Shown here one piece after another: positions 1 to 8,213 of a stretch of DNA of 18,114 bases; within the stretch, counting starts at the first letter, position 1; every line of letters starts with the position of its first letter. A program made the translations under genes and the position numbers. Below the pieces are notes generated by a model that ran no database searches, was not told the DNA's origin, and was given only the letters and a program-made list of their open reading frames with translations. The DNA comes from Mycoemilia scoparia (taxonomy: Eukaryota > Kickxellomycota > Kickxellomycetes > Kickxellales > Kickxellaceae), in contig JANBPU010000210.1 of the NCBI GenBank assembly GCA_027575805.1, positions 1 through 18,114 of the forward strand, read 5' to 3'.

Positions 1-109
1 TTTTCGAAGGGTGACTTTTGGTGGCCAACGATTAAAGGGGGAACTACAGCCAAATGGGTGATCACCATTTGTTAGTAAATGGTCACCCTTCAAAAATAAT
101 AACTCAAAT
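1..109 (+). repeat. TIR element copy A (MITE-like, long class, cut by window edge)
   Basis: The right end (about 81-109) reads TCACCCTTCAAAAATAATAA and mirrors the left end, which begins inside the inverted repeat at base 1, so the outermost left bases are missing. The core has ATTAAAGGGG and CAGCCAAATGGG, as in the other copies. An inner imperfect hairpin (CACCATTT ... AAATGGT, about 64-83) is present only in long-class copies. It lies 72 nt downstream of the stop codon of the minus-strand gene at 181-1284, antisense to that gene. Confidence 0.8.
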
Positions 110-180
110 ATTTTTATGTTTTGATAGTTTTATTCAAATGACCACAACCGAAAGATCGTGGGGGGTAAAAACAAAACTAT

Positions 181-1284
181 CTAAATGTTAGTGTGTCGCC
201 GTCTTATGGCTGGCACTATGTTTCTAGAGAAAGACCTAAGAATGGCCGGTACCTGTTGTCCTTCTTCTTGACTCTCAAGGATGGCATGGGGAGCACGAGG
301 CTCTGTCTTATCACCAGATTCCTGTGCAGCTATTTCCACACCATGGATTTCAGTGGTAAATCCCTTGCCTATAGCCACTCTCTTCATTGTTGTCTTCGCC
401 TTCTTTTCATTTGTGATGCTCGCTAGATATTTATAGTGGTTAACAACAGCCGTGGCATCCTTAATCACTACATCCAAGGGACTGGTGGTAGTAATTTGGG
501 AATACGCAAATATAGAAAAGAGATATGTATCAAGGTTGACATACAGTGTGCGAAGCAAAACATGGTTAAGAGCATTGAGGTGATTTGAAACCACGAGATA
601 AAAGTCGACACTTAGAGTTTTGGCATCTGTGCTGGTAGAAGAATTGCCTCTATTTAAGTTTGAACTCAAACCAAGTGGGTACTGCACCCTGACAAGGGGA
701 ACATTTTGTCCGAAAACCAACAGATTGTTGATAGCAACTCCAACACAATGGTACATGTACACCAATGCATGCAAATGTTTGAGATGTGTGCTTAGAGCAA
801 TGTTTGGCATAAAAACAATTCGCCCAAAGGATAAAGTCTTTAAATTAGAAATGGCATTGCTGTCACTGCTACTATTTGTGTTTTCTATTTCTGCAACAAG
901 CATGGCTGCTCTATCCAAAAAGTCAAGAGCCATATCATACATGACAAATTTCTGTCCAGGGTATGCAAAGTTTTTAGTGTCTGCTTTTTCTCTTAAAATC
1001 ATTGTAGTCAATGAAATGACTTCAAGAATAGAAGATAGCTCATATTCCTTCAATCTTCCATAATATCTGAGCATTCTCACAAGCGTGGCTGACAAATTAG
1101 TCAATTCATCTTTGATGTCCTTTCTTTTTTGGTCTGACAGCTTTATTTGTGGTGGATACTGTGGGTTGTTGCCAGATAATGTAGCTGGAGCTACTCCCTG
1201 CAGTGTACCACTACTACCTTGACCACCTGAACTGCCAAAGACTGAAAAACTTCTAGTGAGCCTGTGAGAAATTGCACGTCTCAT
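181..1284 (-). CDS. Unrecognised helical protein, 367 aa
   Basis: I do not recognise a family. The open frame extends up to 1377, but a TATATAAA box sits at 1351-1358 inside that extension. I therefore place the start at the ATG at 1284, about 70 nt after the TATA box, giving MRRAISHRLTRS... The first roughly 50 residues contain arginines, serines and glycines but no acidic residue, which resembles a mitochondrial presequence followed by a flexible linker; that targeting is only an inference. Residues about 50-300 look like a globular, mostly helical domain with several hydrophobic helices, for example around 172-192 (HALVYMYHCVGVAINNLLVF), which could be buried or membrane-associated. The tail (about 315-367) is polar and ends in a basic cluster RRRH. 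There is no intron and no signal peptide. An undescribed lineage-specific family is most likely. Confidence 0.72.
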   Translation of the reverse strand: MRRAISHRLTRSFSVFGSSGGQGSSGTLQGVAPATLSGNNPQYPPQIKLSDQKRKDIKDELTNLSATLVRMLRYYGRLKEYELSSILEVISLTTMILREKADTKNFAYPGQKFVMYDMALDFLDRAAMLVAEIENTNSSSDSNAISNLKTLSFGRIVFMPNIALSTHLKHLHALVYMYHCVGVAINNLLVFGQNVPLVRVQYPLGLSSNLNRGNSSTSTDAKTLSVDFYLVVSNHLNALNHVLLRTLYVNLDTYLFSIFAYSQITTTSPLDVVIKDATAVVNHYKYLASITNEKKAKTTMKRVAIGKGFTTEIHGVEIAAQESGDKTEPRAPHAILESQEEGQQVPAILRSFSRNIVPAIRRRHTNI

Positions 1285-1350
1285 TGAGAGAATGAAATGG
1301 AAATGGAAGGATGTCGAGGAAGAATCTAGGATGGGTTGGAATGCTTGGGG

Positions 1351-1358
1351 TTTATATA
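1351..1358 (-). promoter_or_regulatory. TATA box of the 367-aa gene
   Basis: TATATAAA on the minus strand, about 70 nt upstream of the ATG at 1284. The spacing matches that of the other TATA-driven genes here. Its position is the reason for rejecting the longer start at 1377. Confidence 0.55.
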
Positions 1359-1377
1359 CATTTTCAGTATACTGCAA

Positions 1378-1779
1378 AATAGAGGAAAAAAGCCCGCCCC
1401 CAAATATTGAATGGCAATAATAATATCATAATAATAATTACATTACATAGTTTGCACAAAATGTAAATTTTTATACATACCCAAATTATGACTGGACCAA
1501 AAATTTGAAATTTAGAAAATATTTTTGTTGTAGATTGTGAGCAATCAAAATATACACCTTTTGGCCATTGCACTAAAGTGCCGCTCTAAAGCCAATATTT
1601 GCTCCAGAGTTTAGACAATGTGGCCAAAATATGTAAAGATTGACCAAATCTTCACAAAAATCAATAATCATATTCTTTTGAATGATGTTCAAAAAACATT
1701 CTTTAAAAACTCTCTGTGATATTTTTGATTGAGAATATGGCAGAGCCTCCTCCTCCTCTAAAAGGATGATGATACTAGT
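1378..1779. other. AT-rich intergenic DNA
   Basis: Upstream flank of the minus-strand gene at 181-1284. The open frames here (minus 1364-1573 and 1573-1884) translate to low-complexity hydrophobic or aromatic strings, lack domain character, and the second runs into a TIR element. I see no gene. Confidence 0.6.
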
Positions 1780-1900
1780 ATATGGATCATAATTTTTGAC
1801 GGGTGAATTTTGGTGACCGATGATTATAGGGGCAATCCCAGCCAAATGGATGTTCAGTTTTACTAGTAAACTTTCACCCTTCAAAAATTATTGCCCATAT
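1780..1900 (+). repeat. TIR element copy B (MITE-like, long class)
   Basis: The ends are ATATGGATCATAATTTTTGA on the left and TTCAAAAATTATTGCCCATAT-like on the right. The core is GATTATAGGGGCAATC CCAGCCAAATGG. The inner hairpin is AGTTTTACTAGTAAACT. An 8-bp direct repeat GATACTAG occurs at 1771-1778 and 1908-1915. It could be a target-site duplication if the true right end is 7 bp further out, but the other copies do not confirm that. This copy is in an intergenic position, about 0.5 kb upstream of the ATG of the 367-aa gene and 455 nt downstream of the UTP14 stop. Confidence 0.85.
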
Positions 1901-2111
1901 TCCCCTAGATACTAGCCAATAATCACTGAGACTCCAGCTAAAATGTTCAAGAATACCTTCCTGTTCCCATTTGGGTGGATAACTTATCAAATAGCCACTC
2001 ATATTTCGGCCTAATCATCAGCCAATCCGCATGCAACTCCTAAGAACCCATTTTGCCATAGGCCTTGTGAAATTTGATCATATTTTTAAGCTTTCGCTCT
2101 ATTTTTGTGAA

Positions 2112-2232
2112 ATATGGCTGGCAATTTTTGAAGAGTACCTTTTATTGACAAGCAATTAAAGACACAATCCCAGCCAATTGGGCGATCAACATTTGCTAGC
2201 AGATGGTCACCCTTCAAAAGCAATGGCCCATT
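2112..2232 (+). repeat. TIR element copy C (MITE-like, long class)
   Basis: The left end is ATATGGCTGGCAATTTTTGA and the right end GGTCACCCTTCAAAAGCAAT followed by GGCCCAT. The core is AATTAAAGACACAATCCCAG. It is more diverged than copy B. It lies 123 nt downstream of the UTP14 stop codon and antisense to UTP14. Confidence 0.8.
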
Positions 2233-2354
2233 TCCTATAATGTATATTAAAACAAGATAACAAAAGATTAAATATTTTAAAAAATAAACTTTAAATTCCT
2301 ATATAATCACCCCACACACCACCAATATCTCTATTATTATTACTATTATCAATA

Positions 2355-5300
2355 TTATTGGTCCTTTTTGAAAGGCGCTGAAATAGGTTTAATAATTTTA
2401 CCCATCTTTGTAATAACTCTGGGCTTAATCAATCTATTAAACGACCCTGTAGTATTCCATTCTTTTCCAATTGGGACCTGCATCGAATACTCATATTCCT
2501 GGGCATTTCCGAATGGATGAGGAATATTCTCAACCTGATATTTAGTATTTGCCTTCAATATTTTTTCATTGACAATTACGTTACTATTGTATTTTTGGAA
2601 TTCTTTTCGAGCTGTTGCCAGTTTTTTGCTGACTGTTGGTGCTTTGCGGATGATTTTGTTTTTGGGTTTTTGGATTCCAGCTCCTCCCCATGATCCCCAG
2701 CCTGGAAGAGTTAGGTCTTCGTCTTTTGGAGTTTGGTCTTCAATCAGTTGTGCTCGTTCTTGTTCGAATTCCTTTTCAACCACATCGTCATTGGCAAATG
2801 CTCGTTCTACTAGGTCCCGTTGGGCCATTACTACGGATGATGTGGTTTTGGATTTGTTCTTGGATACTGCATTTGATATGGCAGACTCTTCATTGTACAT
2901 TGCCACTACATCTTCATCTTGAGTAGGGGCATCATTATTGTTGATGTCAAGTAGTGTTTTGTTAGTATCAAGGATAACTTTGCCACCCTTCCCACTAGCT
3001 TTATTTCCATTTTCTGACTGCTTCTGTGGTTTTTGGGGCCTGTCGATTTTGGCCAATTTTTTAGCAGCCTTGCTATCTAGCCATGGGTTGTTGGTACTAT
3101 CACCGTCGCCATTATCATCTTGGGTTTGCTTTGAGTTTTGTCCTTTCTTTGAAGAAGGTTTATTATATCCTGGCTTGGTTTCAATGTTGCCAGTAAGTTT
3201 AACAGTATGACCCTTCTTCCCAACTGAATTTTCAAGTTTTCCAGCTTCATTAAGCCTTATTTTTTTGTTGTTGGCATCAACGGTAGTACTTGATACTTGC
3301 GACTTTCCTGCACTGTTGAAGACCATTCGACCTGGGTTGCCGCTAACAGTTGTCGAATTATTTGCCTTGTTCTTGTTCTTTTTGGGCTTACCGGTATCAA
3401 TGTCCTCATCTGCTTGGTCCTCTGCTTCTTCGGCAAGTTGAAGTTTGAGCTCTTCAGCTTCCTGGAGTCGTTGCTCTTTCTGGGCTTTCATGGCGTTCTG
3501 CATAAACTTCATAGCAAATAACCCCTTTCCCTTTCCTTCGTATGATGCAGCATCTTGCTCGCCATCACTATTGTTGATATCATTGATTTCACGAATAGCC
3601 TTTTCACGCTCATCCTCCGAAGAATCACCGCTGGCACCTCTATGCTGCACTCGACTAGCATCCTGATTTTCCAGATCGGACAACTCCTCGTCTGAATCGA
3701 GATCATGAATTTTACGCTTAAGCATAGCCTCATTGTGTTGGTCAAGCTGTTCCTGAAGAGCCTTCTGTGCATCAGGATCATTTTTACCATATTTGATCAT
3801 TTGCTTAGCCCATTTACCCGTATTCTTGTGTCTCAAGGTCATACGTTCTTCAGCTCTCTTTCTGGCAATCTTGAGCTGTTGTTCCTTCAATTCCTCCTCA
3901 TCTAAAGTACCATCATCCAACATCTGGTTAAAATGCTCCTCCTGCTGCTTGAGCTTTTGTTTCTTGAGAATACGTCTGTAGGCCTTGCTCTTGATTTTCT
4001 TCATTCTTTTGGATTTGCGTTCTTGGCGGAACATCAACTCTCTCATGACTTGGAGTTCTTTTCTGCGTTCACGGGCTTCTTCTGGAGATAGCTTTTTGAG
4101 TTCAAGCTCTTCGTATTGGTTGAGGTTGGCTTCGCTGGTCATTCCACTTTCCTTGAGAATCCCTTGGATTTGCTGTTCAAAGTCGTTGGCATTTGATGGT
4201 TTTTGGAATTCATCAATTAGTGCTTCTTTTGTTATGGTTTCTGGTTCAACGATCTGATCTTCGGTTTCAAAAGACAAGTGGGCAGCTTCGCGGTTCTTGT
4301 ATACAATGGGCTCCCATTCGCTGACACTGGCTTTGGTTTGGGTGTATGCTTCTTGACGCTCTAATTGGTCTTGGAGACGTTTTGGTAATGGAGCTTGAAC
4401 AACTGACGAGGATTTTTTGTTTGAGCCGGCTAGCAGTGAATTTTGGATCGAATCAACGGCCTTCTTGGCAGCCAAAAGGTTCTGCCTTCCAGCACCAGTA
4501 TCGACTTCATTGCCATCCTCAAGTGAACCCATGAGGTCGCCAAGACTTAGTTTCATTACTTTGTTTGATGTCCTGGATCTTTGTTTGATATTGAATTCCG
4601 ATTCTGCTACAAGTTCGTTTGTTTCATCAAGGTACTTTTTGCGCTTGGTACCCAGTGAAGATATGAAGGAACCAAGCTTTTCGACCTTTTCATCGTCGTC
4701 TGAATTGCCATCATCTCCATCATCTTCGATCTCATCCATTTCAGAATCGGATTCACCATATTTGCTACTATCATCTTTATCAGAACCCATATCGCCATCA
4801 GTACCAGAAGATTCTTCCTGATAATTGTCTGAGTCGTCGTCGTCGTCATTATCATCAATGTTGGCAAGATCCTTAAACCCAATGGTTTGCTTTTTATCCT
4901 CACCGACCTTTGTTTTCTTTTCTTCATTGATATCTGTAAGCATTTCCGAAATATCAACCATTCCCTCCAAATTCTCTTCTTCCTCATCTTCGATGTTCTC
5001 AGAATCATCCTCATCGTCATCATCTGATTTATTTAATTTTTTTGAACTACCCTTTTGGTTCTTATTTTTGTTTTTAGAGAAGTCCAAATTAGCAAAATGC
5101 TCATCATCGCTTACATCAAATGCATCATCACTATCAATCTCTTCGTCATCTTCTGAATCGATATGGTCAACTTGATATTCCGAAAGTCCGCCAACTTCTC
5201 CTCCTTCGCCAGCCCTATTACCATCGTCGCTATCATTTTGTTCTATCTCATATAAATTATAAAACTGGTCGCTCTTTTTTCCTTTGCCTTTACTTTGCCT

Positions 5301-5396
5301 TCCTTTCTTTCCTTTTGTTGTGGTAGCAGCACCGGAATAGGCTTGTGCTTTGCTATATGTGGGTCTACTGTCTGCTGATTTTTTACCCCGAGGCAT
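2355..5396 (-). CDS. UTP14: U3 snoRNP / SSU processome protein Utp14
   Basis: Utp14 is a nucleolar component of the small-subunit processome. It binds pre-rRNA and activates the helicase Dhr1 in 18S rRNA maturation. The assignment rests on family motifs read directly. KIKSKAYRRILKK is near residue 470. LPGWGSWGG is near residue 899. The C-terminal block at about 958-1013 has IPHPFGNAQEYEYS, PIGKEWNTTGSF, and KPRVITKMGKIIKPISAPF. The N-terminal third is extremely acidic and serine-rich, with many D/E runs, then alternates with basic coiled-coil stretches (about 420-560). I start at MPRGKKS (5396), because the upstream 40 residues to 5516 are hydrophobic or histidine-rich and unlike a nucleolar protein. 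The length of 1013 aa exceeds that of yeast (about 900) and human (about 770), mostly through low-complexity insertions. There is no intron and no evident TATA box. Confidence 0.96.
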   Translation of the reverse strand: MPRGKKSADSRPTYSKAQAYSGAATTTKGKKGRQSKGKGKKSDQFYNLYEIEQNDSDDGNRAGEGGEVGGLSEYQVDHIDSEDDEEIDSDDAFDVSDDEHFANLDFSKNKNKNQKGSSKKLNKSDDDDEDDSENIEDEEEENLEGMVDISEMLTDINEEKKTKVGEDKKQTIGFKDLANIDDNDDDDDSDNYQEESSGTDGDMGSDKDDSSKYGESDSEMDEIEDDGDDGNSDDDEKVEKLGSFISSLGTKRKKYLDETNELVAESEFNIKQRSRTSNKVMKLSLGDLMGSLEDGNEVDTGAGRQNLLAAKKAVDSIQNSLLAGSNKKSSSVVQAPLPKRLQDQLERQEAYTQTKASVSEWEPIVYKNREAAHLSFETEDQIVEPETITKEALIDEFQKPSNANDFEQQIQGILKESGMTSEANLNQYEELELKKLSPEEARERRKELQVMRELMFRQERKSKRMKKIKSKAYRRILKKQKLKQQEEHFNQMLDDGTLDEEELKEQQLKIARKRAEERMTLRHKNTGKWAKQMIKYGKNDPDAQKALQEQLDQHNEAMLKRKIHDLDSDEELSDLENQDASRVQHRGASGDSSEDEREKAIREINDINNSDGEQDAASYEGKGKGLFAMKFMQNAMKAQKEQRLQEAEELKLQLAEEAEDQADEDIDTGKPKKNKNKANNSTTVSGNPGRMVFNSAGKSQVSSTTVDANNKKIRLNEAGKLENSVGKKGHTVKLTGNIETKPGYNKPSSKKGQNSKQTQDDNGDGDSTNNPWLDSKAAKKLAKIDRPQKPQKQSENGNKASGKGGKVILDTNKTLLDINNNDAPTQDEDVVAMYNEESAISNAVSKNKSKTTSSVVMAQRDLVERAFANDDVVEKEFEQERAQLIEDQTPKDEDLTLPGWGSWGGAGIQKPKNKIIRKAPTVSKKLATARKEFQKYNSNVIVNEKILKANTKYQVENIPHPFGNAQEYEYSMQVPIGKEWNTTGSFNRLIKPRVITKMGKIIKPISAPFKKDQ

Positions 5397-5676
5397 GCTT
5401 CTATGTATCATTATGTGTCTATTAATATGAATGTGGGGATATAATCTGAAATTCGAATAGGTAAGAAAATATCTGTGATGTGGTACCAATAGACTCAATA
5501 ATGTTATGGGCAACAAGCTATTTTACAATGCACTGGGCCTTAAACTAGCATTGAAAAAAAATAATGTCTTAGTAGCTGATCGATCGATCTGATTTAGGCG
5601 TATAATCAAGATCCAAATGGAATTGTTTTCCCTGCTGATGATGCTGTTTCTTGACATTCTTTAACTGGCTGTTTAA

Positions 5677-5769
5677 ATATGGATCATAATTTTTGAAGAG
5701 TGCATGTTGATAGGGGCAATCACACCCAAATGTGTGACTCTATAGCCCTTCAAAAATAACTACCCATAT
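5677..5769 (+). repeat. TIR element copy D (MITE-like, short class)
   Basis: The left end is ATATGGATCATAATTTTTGA, nearly identical to copy B, and the right end is CCCTTCAAAAATAACTACCC ATAT. The core reads GATAGGGGCAATCACACCCAAATG. The inner hairpin of the long class is missing. It lies 32 bp upstream of the decayed ORF beginning at 5801, and about 280 bp upstream of the UTP14 start. Confidence 0.82.
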
Positions 5770-5800
5770 GCTTCCATCAATAATTAAGCTGGTGAAATAG

Positions 5801-6320
5801 ATGCATAAGACCAGTGAACTAGCAAGCTTTAGTGAAATGGATGTAGATGTCGGAGTTACTATTGAATCCAGCAATGATAATGATGCTGGCTCTTGTGGCC
5901 TGGCATCTTGTTTGAGTTCATTAAAAATAGAGAACCCTGCTGTCCCTCAGAATCCAAAATGCCATTGACAATGGAGGTATTTTATTTTGGGGGATAATGG
6001 CTTGAATATATTTGTCGCTTAGGCTCACACTATTGCAGGAAAAGAGGTGATGAAAGTTTGTTCTTGCATTTGTTCAAAATCAATTATACAGAGACATTCA
6101 AAAGCCAGGCTGACTGTTGTGCTAGGTTTTCATGCTAAAGAATAGGTTTGTGTTGAATCTGATGCAGTTTGATTGATTTTAGGGAAAAGTCTATAGCTGT
6201 TCTTTGTATTAAATAGCAGCGATTTATATCCACATCAATGAAAATTCTATAACAGACAATTTTGCATGGTCGTTTTCACAGTTTGGTCTTGAGCACTTGT
6301 ACGATTTCAAGAGAGCCTAA
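5801..6320 (+). pseudogene. Decayed ORF with two stops and two frame changes
   Basis: One frame reads from ATG 5801 for 114 codons (MHKTSELASFSEMDVDVG... to ...LTVVLGFHAKE), interrupted by TGA at 5966-5968 and TAG at 6020-6022, and ending at TAG 6143-6145. A second frame gives DFREKSIAVLCIK at about 6178-6213. A third continues from 6213 with a peptide ending SQFGLEHLYDFKRA and a TAA at 6318-6320. The last two pieces abut as expected from loss of one base in the A-run near 6211. The composition is protein-like in all three pieces. I do not recognise the family. A dead transposon gene or a lost host gene are both possible, and the adjacent TIR element gives only weak support for the former. 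Confidence 0.5.
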
Positions 6321-6334
6321 TGTACCACAGCCTT

Positions 6335-6670
6335 CTATAAAAGGAGGCTATATATGCATATTGCGGCTCTAAACAAAGGCTGTTGTAATCCCTTTGGTTC
6401 GCTCCTTGGGTATAACAATGGGATATAATATTTCCTCCCATCAAAATGGCCAGGCCTTTTCCATTTGTATACGGGAGTTCGGGCCATGTCTATCTTTTGG
6501 GGTTGTCGCAAGAACTGGGATTCGGCTACTCTTGCCCTCCCCACACACTCCACAATACCATCAGCAGCAGCAGGGAGTGCATATGCTTGTTCCATTGCGT
6601 TGCTTCTAAAAAGCCTTGATTGATTAAGCTGATGAATCTTGGTTGAGCAGCTATTAGTTTGTGGAGACAT
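6335..6670 (-). CDS. Small unrecognised protein, 111 aa
   Basis: Starts MSPQTNSCSTKIHQ at an ATG preceded by AAA, a good fungal context. It lies about 74 nt downstream of a TATAAAAGGG box at 6735-6744, which is the main argument that it is expressed. The product is polar and basic, with segments such as KIDMARTPVYKWKRPGHFDG. I see no signal peptide, membrane segment or known domain. Its promoter is almost the same as that of the next small gene (start 7484), so the two may be co-regulated or derive from a duplication, though the proteins no longer look alike. A plus-strand ORF (6418-6609) lies wholly inside it. The C-terminal reading frame is uncertain; a spliced or shorter product cannot be excluded. 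Confidence 0.45.
   Translation of the reverse strand: MSPQTNSCSTKIHQLNQSRLFRSNAMEQAYALPAAADGIVECVGRARVAESQFLRQPQKIDMARTPVYKWKRPGHFDGRKYYIPLLYPRSEPKGLQQPLFRAAICIYSLLL
6336..6344 (+). promoter_or_regulatory. Plus-strand TATA-like box
   Basis: TATAAAAGG on the plus strand, the same octamer core as the better supported promoters here. It lies about 80 nt before an ATG at 6418 that opens a 63-codon ORF (MGYNISSHQNG...) running antisense to the 111-aa gene. It may be chance. Confidence 0.3.
6418..6609 (+). CDS. Possible 63-aa ORF antisense to the 111-aa gene
   Basis: Begins MGYNISSHQNG at an ATG with A at -3 and ends TGVH...LVPLRCF-like at 6609. The only support is the TATAAAAGG box at 6336-6344 with the usual spacing and a good start context. 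No domain, signal peptide or homolog is recognised. It overlaps the minus-strand 111-aa ORF completely, so at most one of the two is likely to be a conserved protein. The minus-strand gene has the stronger promoter argument. Confidence 0.2.
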   Translation: MGYNISSHQNGQAFSICIREFGPCLSFGVVARTGIRLLLPSPHTPQYHQQQQGVHMLVPLRCF

Positions 6671-6728
6671 TTTGATGAGTATAATATGATGAATTGCGAA
6701 GTGGATAAGGATAAAATGCTTTGATGAA

Positions 6729-6800
6729 GGCAGGCCCTTTTATACATTTCAGTGTTATTTTACAACAGTCGAGATATTTCATTTTTTGGCTACACACGAA
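6729..6800 (-). promoter_or_regulatory. Promoter of the 111-aa gene (twin promoter 1)
   Basis: The TATA box TATAAAAGGG is at 6735-6744. The segment matches 7529-7602 closely: the shared blocks on the plus strand are GGCAGGCC, TTTTATACATTT, TTACAACAGT, CAGATA/GAGATA and CACAC. In transcription order the block ACTGTTGTAA lies just upstream of TATA in both. Confidence 0.6.
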
Positions 6801-7257
6801 ATTTTGAATTGGAATGGCCACAAAGATATCATCAAGACATGGATGCGTTGTATTTAATCACTGTTAAACATTAATGTGATTTATATTTGAAATTCTGTTC
6901 ATACCCAATCGATGCTACTATTTGAGAATGTCATGCATTTAGTGTCATGTCTGGTGAAATATTAAATTTGCATCAACAAATGGTTTTTGACAATTTATTT
7001 ATATTAATATCAACAAATAAATTTAAAATGCAACACCGTGGTCACAGTGTTTGACCATGGTATAGAATTATAACAATTAAATGGGCATATACAAAGAATA
7101 AAAAACTTGCAGCCTGAAATCACATTTGATTTCTGTGCATGGTTCCAAAGTTCATATACTCTTCTAGTCCCATTCAATTTCCATATTAAAACTGGGCTCT
7201 TGATGCCATAATAACACTGATCTTGGCACGAGACTATCCGTTATTTTCATTTTAAAC
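6801..7257. other. AT-rich intergenic DNA between the two small genes
   Basis: Upstream of the 111-aa gene and downstream of the 59-aa gene. No ORF with protein-like composition, RNA gene or TIR element copy was found. Confidence 0.55.
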
Positions 7258-7276
7258 AAAAGGCCAATGGCCTTTT
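7258..7276. repeat. Short inverted repeat AAAAGGCCA-A-TGGCCTTTT
   Basis: A near-perfect 19-bp palindrome, 29 bp past the stop codon of the 59-aa minus-strand gene. It would form a tight hairpin in that gene's 3' UTR. Function unknown. Confidence 0.5.
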
Positions 7277-7304
7277 TGGGTTCATCCCTCAAAATGGGTG
7301 GGAG

Positions 7305-7484
7305 CTAGTAGCTCTTCCAAATTGGCCCGGACTCTCCCCCACCACCATTGGGTGGTTCATAGACCTCGTTAGGATCATGGCGCTGTTTGACCCACCCACA
7401 TGCGCCAATGGAATTACTATGGTTGGGAGGTGATGGTTGTTGGTAGTTTTTTTGCTTTTCATTCATGTTTGTTTTGCTGAACAT
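7305..7484 (-). CDS. Small unrecognised protein, 59 aa
   Basis: The frame is open up to 7547, but that ATG is itself part of the TATA box (ATGTATAAAAAGG). I therefore start at 7484 (MFSKTNMNEKQ), about 60 nt after TATA. A second ATG six codons on is an alternative. The product is hydrophilic, Asn/Gln/Pro-rich at first, then has GACGWVKQRHDPNEVYEPP and a GGGG stretch, ending GPIWKSY. There is no signal peptide or membrane segment, and I do not recognise a family. The promoter is duplicated from, or into, that of the 111-aa gene. The defined tail and the promoter suggest a real short gene rather than a chance ORF. Confidence 0.5.
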   Translation of the reverse strand: MFSKTNMNEKQKNYQQPSPPNHSNSIGACGWVKQRHDPNEVYEPPNGGGGESGPIWKSY

Positions 7485-7528
7485 TGGAGTGTGTGAAAAA
7501 GAGGTAAAGATGAATTTATTGAGGCAAT

Positions 7529-7602
7529 AGCAGGCCTTTTTATACATTTTCGGAGTTTCTTACAACAGTTCAGATAGTTGAACTTTTCAACTTCACACAG
7601 AA
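7529..7602 (-). promoter_or_regulatory. Promoter of the 59-aa gene (twin promoter 2)
   Basis: TATAAAAAGG at 7535-7544 is followed in transcription order by CCTGC, as in twin promoter 1. The upstream ACTGTTGTAA block and the CACAC stretch are also shared with 6729-6800. Confidence 0.6.
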
Positions 7603-8213
7603 CTGTGCCAACTGCACTGCTTTTTCCTCTCTGCTGGTGTTGAGATTCCTCAGCTGTTCTCAAGTCGAATGTCTTGATTTTAAAAGTGCCTCTTTGTGGA
7701 ATTGGCAGCTGATTCCTACTTGTGAAAACACTCCCTACATTTGAGAGTTTGTGCAGGAGGTGACTCTGCTCCATCTGACCATCTCATCAAAGAAATCCCA
7801 AATGACATTAAATATTATCATAGTGAATCACACTCTTTGGACATCCATAAATCTAAACAATCAACATTATTTTGGCTGTAGAGGGAAAAGATAGTGAAAG
7901 AATTGAATTGCATCTATTTCATCGCCTGTGCTTAGAGTAGAGTTTATCCATCCAGGTGAGCCTGTTCAGATGATCAATTAAAGAATGAGTGTTTCAATCA
8001 AGTGTATCATATATAAGCAAACGAATCTGAGTTGATAAAGTACAGGTGATCATATTGTTGCTAAAGAATGGAAATGTAGAAAAGTCGGCTGCAATGTAGG
8101 ATTATACTCGGCATTTTTAATTTTATTAAGATTGTTAACAGTTACTTTCTGAATATAGCTTTTTAAATGACTTGATTAAAAAACAATAAGCAGGTAGGAT
8201 AGTAAAATAGAGC
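7603..8213. other. Intergenic DNA between the 59-aa gene and the 5S gene
   Basis: An open minus-strand frame (7463-7774) runs across the promoter and 5' end of the 59-aa gene. It has no domain character, so I do not call it. The rest is AT-rich with no recognisable element. Confidence 0.5.

Noticed and set aside
1573..1884. 103-codon minus-strand ORF between the 367-aa gene and UTP14
   Set aside because: Its first third is TIR element copy B and the rest has no protein-like features.
4417..4821. Serine-rich plus-strand ORFs antisense to UTP14 (also 4825-5175)
   Set aside because: Shadows of the acidic Asp/Glu codon runs of UTP14 read on the opposite strand.
5550..5562. A-run resembling a yeast ribosome-biogenesis promoter element upstream of UTP14
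   Set aside because: A simple A-tract in AT-rich DNA; no PAC-like partner motif was seen.
5578..5589. (GATC)3 palindromic block upstream of UTP14
   Set aside because: Only 12 bp and no second copy; nothing links it to a known regulator.
7463..7774. 103-codon minus-strand open frame upstream of and overlapping the 59-aa gene
   Set aside because: It reads through the TATA box and conserved promoter block of the 59-aa gene, has no promoter of its own and no domain character.
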